From Actinokineospora pegani (lineage in GTDB: Bacteria; Actinomycetota; Actinomycetes; Mycobacteriales; Pseudonocardiaceae), in NCBI RefSeq assembly GCF_009745975.1, contig NZ_WHOL01000039.1:62001-126000 (forward strand): a stretch of 64,000 nucleotides of DNA, in the 5' to 3' direction. Positions 34,187-43,021 of this stretch are shown here, piece by piece. Numbering within the stretch: position 1 is the first letter of the stretch; every line of letters starts with the position of its first letter. The notes beneath the pieces were generated by a model. The model was not told where the DNA came from, did no database searches, and was given only the letters and a program-made list of their open reading frames with translations. The translations under genes and the position numbers were made by a program.

Positions 34187-37100
34187 CAGCCCCGGTGTGG
34201 TCGGCCAGCTGGCCGACCACACCGCTCCGCACCTGATCGGGGTGCGCCACCACTCGCCCGCGCTGGCCGCGGTGCTGCCCGCGCTGCTCGACGCGGCCGC
34301 CCCGGAGGTGCTGCTGGTCGAGCTGCCAGGGGAACTGGGGCAGTGGCTGCCGCACCTGGCCGACCCGGCGCTCACCGCCCCGGTCGCGCTGTCCGGCGCG
34401 GGCCGGGACGGGGCAGGGGTGGCGTTCTACCCGTTCGCCGACTTCTCCCCGGAGCTGGCCGCGATCCGCTGGGCCCGGCGCAACGGGGTCGAGGTGCGCC
34501 CGTGCGACCTGCCGCTGGCGTCGCGCGACGACCACCGTGACGACCACCGCGGCGGTGGGCCCCGGCACGGCTCGCCGCTGGCGGACGCGTTGCGCCGCAC
34601 GGTGACCGGCCGCCAGGGCGACGACCTGTGGGACCGGCTCGTCGAGGCGGCCGCCCCCGGGCAGGCCCCGGAGGCGGTGCGCCGGGCCGCCCTGTACGTG
34701 GGCTGGGCACTGCGCAGCGACTCCGCCGGACCGGACGGGGACGGGGTGGACCCGCACGACCTGCGCCGCGAGGAGTGGATGCGGCACGCCGTGGCCGAGG
34801 TCGGCGGGCGGCGCTGCGCGGCGGTCATCGGCTCCTTCCACGCCGCCGCCCTGCTGCGCGGTCCGGACGGGCCGCGCGAGCCGGTGCCCCCGGCCGACGT
34901 CGTGACCTCGCTGGTGCCCTACGGGTTCGCGCTGCTCGACGAGCGGTCCGGCTACCCGGCGGGCATCCGCGACCCCGAGTGGCAGCAGGCCGTGCTGGCC
35001 GCCGCGGGCGACCCGGCCGAGATCGAGGCCGCCGCCGCCCGGGTGATCACCGCCGTGTGCGCGGGGGTCCGCCGCCACGGCCACCCGGCCGGGCCCGCCG
35101 AGGCGCGCGAGGCGCTGCGGCTGTCGATCGACCTGGCCCGGTTGCGCGGGCTGCCCGCCCCCGGGCGCGGCGAGGTCGTCGAGGCGGTGCAGACCGTGCT
35201 CACCCACGCCGAACCGCTCGGCCGCGGCCGGGTCGTGGCGCAGGCCGCGGGCGAGGTCCTCGTCGGACACCGCACCGGGCTGCTCGCCCCCGGCACACCC
35301 CGCTCCGGGCTCGCGCCCGCTGTCGAGGAGCTGCTGGAGGAATTGCGCCTGCCGGGCCCGGCCAGCCGCGAACCCGTCCAGTTGCGCCTGGACCCGCTGC
35401 GCTCCCCACTGGACGCGCGCCGCGAGACAACCCTGCACCGCCTGCGCGCACTCGGCGTCCCCTACGCCACCGAGACGGCCACCACCGGTGTGGGCGGCGG
35501 CGACACCCTGAGCACCCGGTGGACCGTGAAATGGACCCCGGCCACCGCCGCCACCCTGCCGGTCGCGGGCCTGTGGGGCGCCGCTGTCGAACCGGCGGCC
35601 CGCGGCAGGCTGCTCGCCCGACGCGCCGACCGCGCCGCCGGACCGGGCCACACCCCCTCCGACGTCCTCACCGACCTCGCCACCGCCGCCGCGTGCGGCC
35701 TGCCCGAGGTCGTCGACGAGGTCCTCGACGACCTGGCCACCGTCCTGCCCGCCGCGGCCACCCTGCCCGAACTGCTCACCGGCCTGGACCTGCTCGACCG
35801 CCTCCGCGCGGGCCACCTGCCCGGCACCCCGGCCACCGTCCTCGACGGGCACCCCCTGCTCGTCGAGGAACTGGAATCGGCGGCTGTCGCCCAGGTCGAC
35901 GGCCTGGCGGGCTCGCACGACCCGGCCGACGCCCGCGCCATGGTCGAACTCGGCCTGCGCCACGACACCCGGGGCACCGCGCTGCGCCTGGCCGCCACCC
36001 TGGCCCGCCTCACCACCGACGGCGCCCCCGTCATCGCGGGCGCCGCGGGCGCCACCCAGGTCCTGCTGGGCCTGGCCACCCCGACCGACCTGGGTGCCCG
36101 CGTCGGGTCCTGGTCGGACACGGCCACCACCCCCGACCGCCGCGACCTGCTCCGCCTCGGCCTCACCGGCGTCCTCGCCGCGGCGGCCCCGCTCCTGGAG
36201 ACCCCCGAGGCGCTGAACCCCCTGCTCGACCGCGTGGAGGCCTTGGCCGACAAAGACTTCCTCGACCGGCTGCCCGCGCTCCGCGGCGCGTTCACCACCA
36301 TCGGCCCGGCCGCGCGGACCCGCGTCCTGGAGGTCGTCGAGCACCGCACCGGGGCCCGCGTGGACGTGGCGGGCGCCCCGGACCCCGAAGACCTCGCCGA
36401 CTGGCTGGCCGCCGAACAGGACGCCGTGGCCGTGGCCGCCGCACACAGCATCCCCGCGCCGTCGCCCGCGAGCCCGGACAGCGCTGTGGCGCGGCCTGAA
36501 CAAGCCGAGCAGCCCGCGCCCGACGTGGGCGGGCTGGCGGCCGGGGTGCGGTGGCGGCTGGTGCTCGGCACCCGGGGCGACCGACCCGAGGGCGCGGTCC
36601 GCTACGCCGCCGCCCTCGACGAGCTCTACGGCCGGGAGCGGGGCGAGGGCGCGGCCCAGGGCGGCCTCGGCGCCGACCGGTCCAGTCCGTTCCCCGACGT
36701 GCGCGAGTGGTCCGACGAGCTGGCGGAGCTGTTCGGCGACGGTGTCCGCGAGGAAGTGCTCGCCGCCGCCGTCGAGGGTGGCCGGGTGGAGGCCGCCCTC
36801 GAGATCGACCCGGCCAGCGTCCGCCCGTCGGTGGAGCTGCTGCGCACCGTGCTCTCGCTGGCGGGCGGGTTGTCGGAGTCGACGCTGGCCCGGCTGCGCC
36901 CGCTGGTCGCCAGGCTGGTCCAGGAGCTGACCGCGCAACTGGCCACCCGCATCCGCCCCGCGCTGTCCGGCCTGCTGCTGCCCACCCCGACCCGCCGCCC
37001 CGGCGGCAAGCTCGACCTCCCGCGCACCCTGCGCGCCAACCTCGCCACCGCCCGCCGCGACGCCACGGGCCGGGTCGTGGTCGTCCCCGAGCACCCGGTC

Positions 37101-37625
37101 TTCCGCACCCGGGGCCGCAAGGCCAGCGACTGGCGCCTGATCCTGGCGGTCGACGTCTCCGGCTCCATGGAGGCCTCCACCGTCTGGTCGGCCCTCACCG
37201 CCTCGGTCTTCGCGGGCGTCCCGTCCCTGTCCACGCACTTCCTGGCCTTCTCGACCGAGGTCGTCGACCTCACCGACAAGGTCGGCGACCCCCTGTCCCT
37301 GCTCCTGGAGGTCCGCGTCGGCGGCGGGACCCACATCGCGGGCGCGCTGCGCCACGCCCGCTCCCTGGTCACCGTCCCCGAGCGCACCATGGTCGTCCTG
37401 GTCAGCGACTTCGAGGAGGGCGGCCCGGTCGCGGGCCTCACCGCCCAGGTCCGCGAACTGGTCACCACCGGGGTCACCGTCCTGGGCTGCGCCAGCCTCG
37501 ACGACACCGGGGCGGCCCGGTACTCGGCCTCGGTGGCGGGCGCCCTGGTGGCCGCGGGGATGCCGGTCGCGGCACTGAGCCCGCAGGAGTTGGCCCGGTG
37601 GGTGGGGGAGAAGGTGCGCGGGTGA
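34167..37625 (+). CDS. DUF5682-VWA fusion protein (YehM plus YehP in one chain)
   Basis: 1152 residues in one uninterrupted frame. Residues 1-about 750 match the DUF5682 type: IGVRHHSPALAAVLPALL, LLVELPGELG, and ITAVCAGVRRHGHPAGPAEA, then helical repeats. From about 800 to the end is a CoxE-like VWA module with the MIDAS DVSGSM at 996-1001, the Thr of GGGTHIAGAL and Asp of VSDFEEGG. In E. coli YehM and YehP are, to my memory, two proteins; here they are joined. VWA domains with MIDAS bind metal and protein ligands and act as MoxR adaptors. The start GTG at 34167 lies inside the MoxR gene, so translation is coupled. Confidence 0.85.
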   Translation: MTSSTPDSPGVVGQLADHTAPHLIGVRHHSPALAAVLPALLDAAAPEVLLVELPGELGQWLPHLADPALTAPVALSGAGRDGAGVAFYPFADFSPELAAIRWARRNGVEVRPCDLPLASRDDHRDDHRGGGPRHGSPLADALRRTVTGRQGDDLWDRLVEAAAPGQAPEAVRRAALYVGWALRSDSAGPDGDGVDPHDLRREEWMRHAVAEVGGRRCAAVIGSFHAAALLRGPDGPREPVPPADVVTSLVPYGFALLDERSGYPAGIRDPEWQQAVLAAAGDPAEIEAAAARVITAVCAGVRRHGHPAGPAEAREALRLSIDLARLRGLPAPGRGEVVEAVQTVLTHAEPLGRGRVVAQAAGEVLVGHRTGLLAPGTPRSGLAPAVEELLEELRLPGPASREPVQLRLDPLRSPLDARRETTLHRLRALGVPYATETATTGVGGGDTLSTRWTVKWTPATAATLPVAGLWGAAVEPAARGRLLARRADRAAGPGHTPSDVLTDLATAAACGLPEVVDEVLDDLATVLPAAATLPELLTGLDLLDRLRAGHLPGTPATVLDGHPLLVEELESAAVAQVDGLAGSHDPADARAMVELGLRHDTRGTALRLAATLARLTTDGAPVIAGAAGATQVLLGLATPTDLGARVGSWSDTATTPDRRDLLRLGLTGVLAAAAPLLETPEALNPLLDRVEALADKDFLDRLPALRGAFTTIGPAARTRVLEVVEHRTGARVDVAGAPDPEDLADWLAAEQDAVAVAAAHSIPAPSPASPDSAVARPEQAEQPAPDVGGLAAGVRWRLVLGTRGDRPEGAVRYAAALDELYGRERGEGAAQGGLGADRSSPFPDVREWSDELAELFGDGVREEVLAAAVEGGRVEAALEIDPASVRPSVELLRTVLSLAGGLSESTLARLRPLVARLVQELTAQLATRIRPALSGLLLPTPTRRPGGKLDLPRTLRANLATARRDATGRVVVVPEHPVFRTRGRKASDWRLILAVDVSGSMEASTVWSALTASVFAGVPSLSTHFLAFSTEVVDLTDKVGDPLSLLLEVRVGGGTHIAGALRHARSLVTVPERTMVVLVSDFEEGGPVAGLTAQVRELVTTGVTVLGCASLDDTGAARYSASVAGALVAAGMPVAALSPQELARWVGEKVRG

Positions 37626-37653
37626 TCGCGCTGTTCGAGCGAGAGGCTGTCCA

Positions 37654-39387
37654 GTGACCGTGCCACCGGTGGCGCCCGCCGTGGTCGCCGACGTCCTCGA
37701 CGCGCTGCCGCCGCGGCTGCGCAAGCGGGTCGACGCCTCGCTGGGCCGGGCCGCGGAGTGGGACGTGGTCGTCGAGGGGGACAGCGCCAAGGCCGCCCTG
37801 GACGAGGAGACCACGCTGCGGTGGGGTCTGCGGGGTGGGGTCCTGGCCGCCGCGGACGATCTGGTCTGCGGGTGCCTGTTGGCGCCCAAGTGCCTCCACC
37901 GGGGGATCGCGGTCGCGGCGGCGGAGGTCGCCGAAGGTGGTGAGCCGGAGGTCGTGGCCGAGCCCGCGGCGGAGGTGGCCGAGGACGTCGAGGTCGTCGA
38001 GGTGCGGGCGGACGAGCGGGAGGCGGCTTCGGCGCTGTGGGACGCCGTGGCGACTGTGCTGCGCGGGGGAGTGGCGGGCAGCGGCGCCGTGGTGCGGGCG
38101 GAGTTGCTGAGGGCCGTGCACTCCGCTCGGGTGGCCGGGCTGCACCGGGCGGCGGCCGGGGGACTGCGGGTGGCGGCCGCGCTGGCGGGTGCCCGGGCGG
38201 GGGCTGACTCGTTCGACCGCGAGGTGCTCACCGAGGACCTGACGGAACTGCTGTTGCTGTGCCACGACCTGCGCTCCGGGATCGGCGACCCGGGCGAGCT
38301 GCGGGGCACGGCCCGTCGCGAGTACCGCCCCGCTGGCGCGCTGCGGCTCTACGGTCTGTGCACGGAAACCGTTGTCGCCTCTTCCGGATACGGCGGTGTG
38401 GTCACCCATTTGGCCACTGAGGACGGTGTGCTGTGGACAGTGCAGGCGGTGCTGCCCGGTGGCGCCGAGCGCGTCGCACCCGCCGCTGACGGGCCCGTCG
38501 CGCTGGGCGAGTCCGGCCTGAGCCATCGCGCGCTGGGGCGTGGTGGGCTGCTCCTGTCCGGCGGCACCGCCTCCGCCGATCGGCGACTCGGGGCGGGCCA
38601 GGCGGTCCGGGCCGTCGCCGCCGCAGGGGTGGACTGGTCCGCGCCGCCGCTGACCGCGTTGTGGGAACGCCCCTTGTCCGAGCAGGTCGCCGCAGCGGCG
38701 CTGGCCGCGCGGCGCCCGGACGGACACCGACCCGCCGGGGACGACCTGCTGTTCCTCGACGCGCTGGTGCTCGGCCCCTCCGGGTCCGCGCTGCGGGTCG
38801 TGGTCCAGGGAGCCGAACTCGACCTCATCGCCTTCGGCGAGCGCGCCCGGCAGAACCTGCGGGTCCTGGGCCAGTCCCCGGGAACGCGCACCCGGTTCAT
38901 CGCCCGCCTGCGCCCCGACCAGCCGGGCACCGCCGTCGCCATCGCCGTCTCCGGCGGGCTCGCCCTGCCCGGTGACCGCAACGGCCGGATGGACCTCGGC
39001 CTCGACCGGATCCAGCGCTCCCACCTCCCCGAGGGCACCGCCGTCCCCCAGCGGCCAACCCCCCACCAGGACCGCGTGCCCGCCCCCCTGCGCCCACTGG
39101 CCAACGCCGTGCACCGCGTCGCCGTCGGCGGCCGGTCCGCCGCCGCGTTCACCGCCACCGACCGGGACGTCGCCCGACTCACCGCGATCGGCATGACCGC
39201 CACCGCCACCGTCCTGGCCGACCTGTCCGCCACCGCCCGCGACCGCCACCGGGACGCCTTCGGCCGCGTCCGGCAGGACCAGGGCGACGCCTTCCCCACC
39301 GCCTGGCTGCGCGCCGCACTGCACGTCCGCGAGACCACCCGCGCCAGCGCCCGCCGAGGCTGGCAGGCGGTGGTCAGCACGGGCTGA
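37654..39387 (+). CDS. SWIM zinc-finger protein (YehQ-like)
   Basis: 577 residues. The SWIM motif CxCx5CxH is seen as CGCLLAPKCLH (Cys72, Cys74, Cys80, His82), a zinc site proposed to bind DNA or protein. It is followed by a Glu/Val-rich low-complexity linker (about 90-125) and a long helical and beta-rich C-terminal part with no recognised motif. It is the fifth gene of the DUF4132-MoxR-DUF5682/VWA-SWIM operon, 28 bp after the VWA gene. SWIM proteins accompany this module widely; E. coli YehQ is the reference. Exact role unknown. The 3' end overlaps the convergent hydrolase remnant by 14 bases. Confidence 0.82.
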   Translation: MTVPPVAPAVVADVLDALPPRLRKRVDASLGRAAEWDVVVEGDSAKAALDEETTLRWGLRGGVLAAADDLVCGCLLAPKCLHRGIAVAAAEVAEGGEPEVVAEPAAEVAEDVEVVEVRADEREAASALWDAVATVLRGGVAGSGAVVRAELLRAVHSARVAGLHRAAAGGLRVAAALAGARAGADSFDREVLTEDLTELLLLCHDLRSGIGDPGELRGTARREYRPAGALRLYGLCTETVVASSGYGGVVTHLATEDGVLWTVQAVLPGGAERVAPAADGPVALGESGLSHRALGRGGLLLSGGTASADRRLGAGQAVRAVAAAGVDWSAPPLTALWERPLSEQVAAAALAARRPDGHRPAGDDLLFLDALVLGPSGSALRVVVQGAELDLIAFGERARQNLRVLGQSPGTRTRFIARLRPDQPGTAVAIAVSGGLALPGDRNGRMDLGLDRIQRSHLPEGTAVPQRPTPHQDRVPAPLRPLANAVHRVAVGGRSAAAFTATDRDVARLTAIGMTATATVLADLSATARDRHRDAFGRVRQDQGDAFPTAWLRAALHVRETTRASARRGWQAVVSTG

Positions 39388-40074
39388 GCGCGATGCGTCC
39401 GAACCGGTCGCGCAGCAGCGCGATGATCTCGGCGGCGACCAGTCCGAGGTCGGTGATGGGACGTGGTGGCCGGAGTGCCCGGCGATGACGTGCCTGCCGC
39501 GTGCGGACCGCGCTGCCCGGTGGGCGTTGGCCTCGGCCCGCGTCGGGGGGCGCATGCCCGACTCGGTCAGCGCACCGGAGATGACGGTGGCCGCGATGTC
39601 GCCCAGCGGCGGGGGACTGTCGCGCCACGCCAGGGGTGAAGCCTGCGCGGTCGAGGTCGCGGCGCGCGTCCTCGGGCAGGGCGCGCGGCAGCCAGTCGAA
39701 CCTGCGCTTGGACAGGCCCAGCCCGCTCTGCACCGAGTTGGCGCCGATGACCACGCGCTCGCCGATGCGGACGAGGCAGCCGCCCGCGCTGTGCCCGACG
39801 AGCACGAACGGGCCCGGTCCGAAGTGGTCGAGCACGTGGCCCAGGTCCTCGGCCATCCGGGCCAGTGTGCGCCCGGCCGGTCCGGTGCGCTGCGGCCCCG
39901 GCCGGACCGGTCGTAGACGACCGCCCGCGCGGCCTTCGCCACGAGCGGCCGCACCAGCGCCCATGTGGACCGGTTCGCCGCCGCGCCCGCCTCGAACGCG
40001 ACCGTCGCCCCGCAGCCCGGGCCGGGCAGCGCCATCGCGAACAGTTCGCGCCCGTTCTGGACATGGTCGCACAC
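39374..40074 (-). pseudogene. Decayed alpha/beta-hydrolase
   Basis: The protein can be followed only by switching between two minus-strand frames. Frame A from the GTG at 40074 gives FEAGAAANRSTWALVRPL and AVVYDRSGRGRSAPD. Frame B continues LGHVLDHFGPGPFVLVGHSAG with the nucleophile Ser. Frame A returns as LGDIAATVISGALTESGM and SARGRHVIAGHSGHHVP (the His region), then frame B ends ITDLGLVAAEIIALLRD. Material between the nucleophile elbow and the cap also looks deleted. At least three frame changes rule out a single sequencing error, so this is a pseudogene of a small serine hydrolase. It is downstream of a TetR gene and a perfect inverted repeat. Confidence 0.75.
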
Positions 40075-40075
40075 G

Positions 40076-40094
40076 AACTTAGGTAGCCTAAGTT
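40076..40094. promoter_or_regulatory. Inverted repeat AACTTAGG-TAG-CCTAAGTT
   Basis: Perfect 8-bp arms with a 3-bp spacer, immediately before the hydrolase pseudogene start and overlapping the TAA of the TetR gene. It contains TTAGG and CCTAA blocks like DtxR/IdeR iron boxes but is one base shorter in the centre than the usual 19-bp box, so iron control is only a suggestion. Confidence 0.5.
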
Positions 40095-40761
40095 ATCGGT
40101 GGGGCTCGCCGAGGATGCCGCGCAGCGCGGGCAGGACCGCGTCGAGGTCCCGGCTGGTGCGGAACACGACGATCGCGTCGTCGCCGTGTCCGGCGGGGCG
40201 GGCGGTGAACAGGTCGACCGTCTCGGTCAGGGCGGCCTCGAACTCGGCCTCCGGGGCGCTGGTGACCCCGCGCAGCCAGCGGCGCAGGACGTGGTTGTGC
40301 GCGGTGACCACGCCCGCCGCCATCAGTTCCGCCTTCAGCGCGGTCTCCGGCGTGCGGCCCATCCAGCCGTGCAGGAACTCGCGGAACAGGCGTTGGTAGC
40401 GCTGCAACCCGGCGATCTCCCGCGCGCGCAGGGCGGGGACGCCGCGGGTCAGCCGGTAGCGGGCCAGGGCCAGGTCGCCCTCGGCCAGGTAGTGGCGCAG
40501 CACGAGCCGGGCGGCGTCGGTGACCGCGACCAGGGCGGTCTCCTGGCTCGACCCGGCGAGCCTGGCCTCGATCGCGCTCAGCAGGGCGTCGCGGTCGGGG
40601 AAGATGACGTCTTCCTTCGAGCGGAACGTGCGGAAGAACGTGGTGCGGCCGACCTGGGCGCGGTCGGTGATGTCCTCGACCGTCGTCTGGTCGTAGCCGC
40701 GCTCCTCGAACAAGGCGAAGGCCGCATCGATCATCCGGTCCTTGGCCGACCCCTCGGGCAT
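40093..40761 (-). CDS. TetR-family regulator (fatty-acid locus)
   Basis: 222 residues from the ATG at 40761, preceded by GAGGAG; a longer frame to 40809 would enter the shared promoter. The helix-turn-helix reads TTVEDITDRAQVGRTTFFRTFRSKEDVIF (about 25-53), an AcrR/TetR type with an Arg/Phe-rich recognition helix. The C-terminal half is a long helical ligand pocket. Divergent from the 3-hydroxyacyl-CoA dehydrogenase gene, with a palindrome at 40846-40858 between, so it likely represses the fadB-fadE pair and senses an acyl-CoA (inference). Confidence 0.87.
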   Translation of the reverse strand: MPEGSAKDRMIDAAFALFEERGYDQTTVEDITDRAQVGRTTFFRTFRSKEDVIFPDRDALLSAIEARLAGSSQETALVAVTDAARLVLRHYLAEGDLALARYRLTRGVPALRAREIAGLQRYQRLFREFLHGWMGRTPETALKAELMAAGVVTAHNHVLRRWLRGVTSAPEAEFEAALTETVDLFTARPAGHGDDAIVVFRTSRDLDAVLPALRGILGEPHR

Positions 40762-40845
40762 CCGCTCCTCCGCTCCGCTCGGGACAACCCTATTGGTGCC
40801 CCGCGACACCGGTGCCCCGGGACACAGCGACTCGACGAAACGGTG

Positions 40846-40858
40846 GGTACTAAGTACC
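40846..40858. promoter_or_regulatory. Operator palindrome GGTACTAAGTACC
   Basis: Perfect 6-bp arms (GGTACT / AGTACC) around one A, 40 bp upstream of the dehydrogenase ATG and 85 bp from the divergent TetR start. Probable binding site for that TetR or another lipid regulator. Confidence 0.55.
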
Positions 40859-40898
40859 GTCGAGGTGGAATCCAGTTCCAGGGAAGCGGGGTCGCGGG

Positions 40899-41747
40899 AT
40901 GGCGTTGCGGCGGGTCGGTGTCGTGGGGTGCGGGCTGATGGGCGCCGGCATCGCGGAGGTCTGCGCGCGCGCAGACCTGGACGTGGTGGTCGTCGAGTCC
41001 GGCGCGGCGGCCGCGGCCGCGGGCCGGGCGCGGCTGGCGGCCTCGCTCGAGCGCGCCGAGACCAAGGGCAAGGTCGCCGACGCCGCCGCGGTGCTCGACC
41101 GCGTCCGGCTCACCACCTCGCTCGACGAACTGGCCGACCGCGACCTGGTCATCGAGGCGATCGTGGAGGACGCGGCGGCCAAGGTCGAGCTGTTCGCCAA
41201 GCTCGACGCCATCGTGTCCGCGCCGGGGGCGCTGCTGGCCTCCAACACCTCGTCCATCCCGATCATGAAGCTGGCCACCGCCACCCAGCGGCCCACCCAC
41301 GTGCTGGGCATCCACTTCTTCAACCCCGTGCCGGTGCTGCCGCTGGTCGAGCTGGTGCCCAGCCTGCTCACCCTGGACGAGACCACCGACCGGGCCGCCG
41401 AGTTCGTCGGCGCCGTGCTGGGCAAGCACGCCATCCGCAGCAAGGACCGCGCGGGCTTCGTCGTCAACGCCCTGCTGATCCCGTTCATCCTCGCCGCCAT
41501 CCGGATGCTCGAGTCCGGCTTCGCCGAGCGCGACGACATCGACGCGGGCCTCGTGCGCGGCGCCGCGCACCCGCAGGGCCCGCTGGCGCTGGCCGACCTG
41601 ATCGGCCTCGACACGACCAAGGCCGTCGCCGAGTCGCTGTACGAGGAGTTCAAGGAGCCGCTCTACGCCCCGCCCCCGCTGCTGGCCCGGATGGTCGACG
41701 CGGGCCTGCTCGGCCGCAAGACCGGCCGCGGCTTCTACACCTACTGA
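40899..41747 (+). CDS. fadB2: 3-hydroxybutyryl-CoA/3-hydroxyacyl-CoA dehydrogenase
   Basis: 282 residues, the usual length for the stand-alone enzyme. It oxidises (S)-3-hydroxyacyl-CoA to 3-ketoacyl-CoA with NAD, third step of beta-oxidation or a step of butyrate metabolism. The Rossmann motif VGVVGCGLMGAGIAE opens the protein; the catalytic His139 is in GIHFFNPVPVLPLVELV with Ser in SNTSS and Asn in GFVVNALLIPF; the C-terminal LGRKTGRGFYTY is typical. It is 13 bp before an acyl-CoA dehydrogenase gene with a strong ribosome-binding site, a two-gene beta-oxidation operon. Confidence 0.93.
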   Translation: MALRRVGVVGCGLMGAGIAEVCARADLDVVVVESGAAAAAAGRARLAASLERAETKGKVADAAAVLDRVRLTTSLDELADRDLVIEAIVEDAAAKVELFAKLDAIVSAPGALLASNTSSIPIMKLATATQRPTHVLGIHFFNPVPVLPLVELVPSLLTLDETTDRAAEFVGAVLGKHAIRSKDRAGFVVNALLIPFILAAIRMLESGFAERDDIDAGLVRGAAHPQGPLALADLIGLDTTKAVAESLYEEFKEPLYAPPPLLARMVDAGLLGRKTGRGFYTY

Positions 41748-41760
41748 GAGGAGGCCCAGG

Positions 41761-42915
41761 ATGACCTTTGACCTGTTCCGCACCACCGACGACCACGACG
41801 CCCTGCGTGCGGCGGTCCGCGAACTCGCCGATGAGCGGATCGCCCCGCACGCGGCGGAGGTCGACGAGCTGGCCCAGTTCCCGAAAGCCGCCTACGACGC
41901 CTTGGTGGCCTCGGACTTCCACGCCCCGCACGTGCCGGAGGAGTACGGCGGCGCCGGGGCCGACGCGCTGGCGACGTGCGTCGTCATCGAGGAGGTCGCC
42001 CGGGCCTGCGCGTCCTCGTCGCTGATCCCGGCGGTCAACAAGCTGGGCAGCCTGCCGCTGATGCTCGCCGGGTCCGAGGAGCTCAAGCGCCGGTACCTGC
42101 CGCCCTTGGCCTCCGGGGACGCCCTGTTCTCCTACGGCCTGTCCGAGCGCGACGCCGGGTCCGACACCGCCTCGATGCGCTGCCGCGCCACCCCGACCGG
42201 CGACGGCTGGGTGCTCAACGGCCAGAAGTCGTGGATCACCAACGCGGGCGAGTCCGAGTACTACACCGTCCTGGCCGTCACCGACCCCGACGGCACGCGC
42301 GGCAAGAACATCTCCGCCTTCGTCGTGGAGCGCTCCGACCCGGGCTTCACCTTCGGGGCCAAGGAGAAGAAGCTCGGCATCAAGGGCTCACCCACCCGCG
42401 AACTGCTCTTCGACAACGTCCCGGTCCCCGGCGACCGCATCATCGGCGAGCCCGGCCAAGGTCTCAAGATCGCCCTGCGCACCCTCGACCACACCAGGGT
42501 CACCATCGCCGCCCAGGCCGTCGGCATCGCCCAGGGCGCGCTCGACCACGCCGTGGCCTACGTCAAGGAGCGCAGGCAGTTCGGCAGGAGCATCGCCGAC
42601 TTCCAGGGCATCCAGTTCATGCTCGCCGACATGGCCATGGCCGTCGAGACCGCCCGCCAGATGGTCTACGTCGCCGCCGCGAAGTCCGAACGCGACGACC
42701 GCGACCTGGCCTTCTTCGGCGCCGCGGCCAAGTGCAACGCCTCGGACGTGGCCATGAGGGTCACGACGGACGCGGTGCAGCTACTCGGCGGGTACGGGTA
42801 CACGCAGGACTTCCCGCTGGAGCGCATGATGCGCGATGCCAAGATCACCCAGATCTACGAGGGCACCAACCAGATCCAGCGCGTCGTCATGGCCCGCCAC
42901 CTGCTCAAGGGCTGA
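41761..42915 (+). CDS. Acyl-CoA dehydrogenase
   Basis: 384 residues, preceded by GAGGAGG. A short- to medium-chain FAD-dependent enzyme that introduces the alpha-beta double bond of acyl-CoA. Family blocks: FSYGLSERDAGSDTASM (FAD/substrate), GQKSWITNAG, LLGGYGYTQDFPLERMMRDAKI and the catalytic base Glu367 in IYEGTNQIQR near the C-terminus. The IYEGTNQIQR position of the base marks the short/medium-chain class rather than isovaleryl or long-chain types. It works in sequence with the upstream dehydrogenase (an enoyl-CoA hydratase must be elsewhere). A strong hairpin terminator follows. Confidence 0.94.
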   Translation: MTFDLFRTTDDHDALRAAVRELADERIAPHAAEVDELAQFPKAAYDALVASDFHAPHVPEEYGGAGADALATCVVIEEVARACASSSLIPAVNKLGSLPLMLAGSEELKRRYLPPLASGDALFSYGLSERDAGSDTASMRCRATPTGDGWVLNGQKSWITNAGESEYYTVLAVTDPDGTRGKNISAFVVERSDPGFTFGAKEKKLGIKGSPTRELLFDNVPVPGDRIIGEPGQGLKIALRTLDHTRVTIAAQAVGIAQGALDHAVAYVKERRQFGRSIADFQGIQFMLADMAMAVETARQMVYVAAAKSERDDRDLAFFGAAAKCNASDVAMRVTTDAVQLLGGYGYTQDFPLERMMRDAKITQIYEGTNQIQRVVMARHLLKG

Positions 42916-42952
42916 GCCGGCCTGCGTGCCGGTGGGGAACGCCTCTGCGCGG

Positions 42953-42995
42953 CAGGCGCTCGTCCTCGACGTGCGCCAGGGAGGACGAGCGCCTG
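42953..42995. terminator. Hairpin terminator between convergent genes
   Basis: Perfect 15-bp arms (CAGGCGCTCGTCCTC at 42953-42967 and its complement at 42981-42995) around a 13-base loop, in the gap between the acyl-CoA dehydrogenase and the convergent oxidoreductase. It can serve both directions. Confidence 0.75.
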
Positions 42996-43021
42996 TCCGC
43001 GGCCCCGCCGCCAACGAGAAG

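Noticed and set aside
33741-38309. 1522-codon minus-strand frame opposite the MoxR and DUF5682-VWA genes
   Set aside because: Low-complexity shadow of a GC-rich coding strand; the plus strand holds Walker and MIDAS motifs.
37474-40074. 866-codon minus-strand frame through the SWIM gene and hydrolase
   Set aside because: Only its first part belongs to the hydrolase remnant; the rest is shadow of the SWIM gene.
40076-40094. DtxR/IdeR iron box
   Set aside because: TTAGG and CCTAA blocks are present but the central spacing and half-site do not align with the 19-bp consensus; kept only as an inverted repeat.
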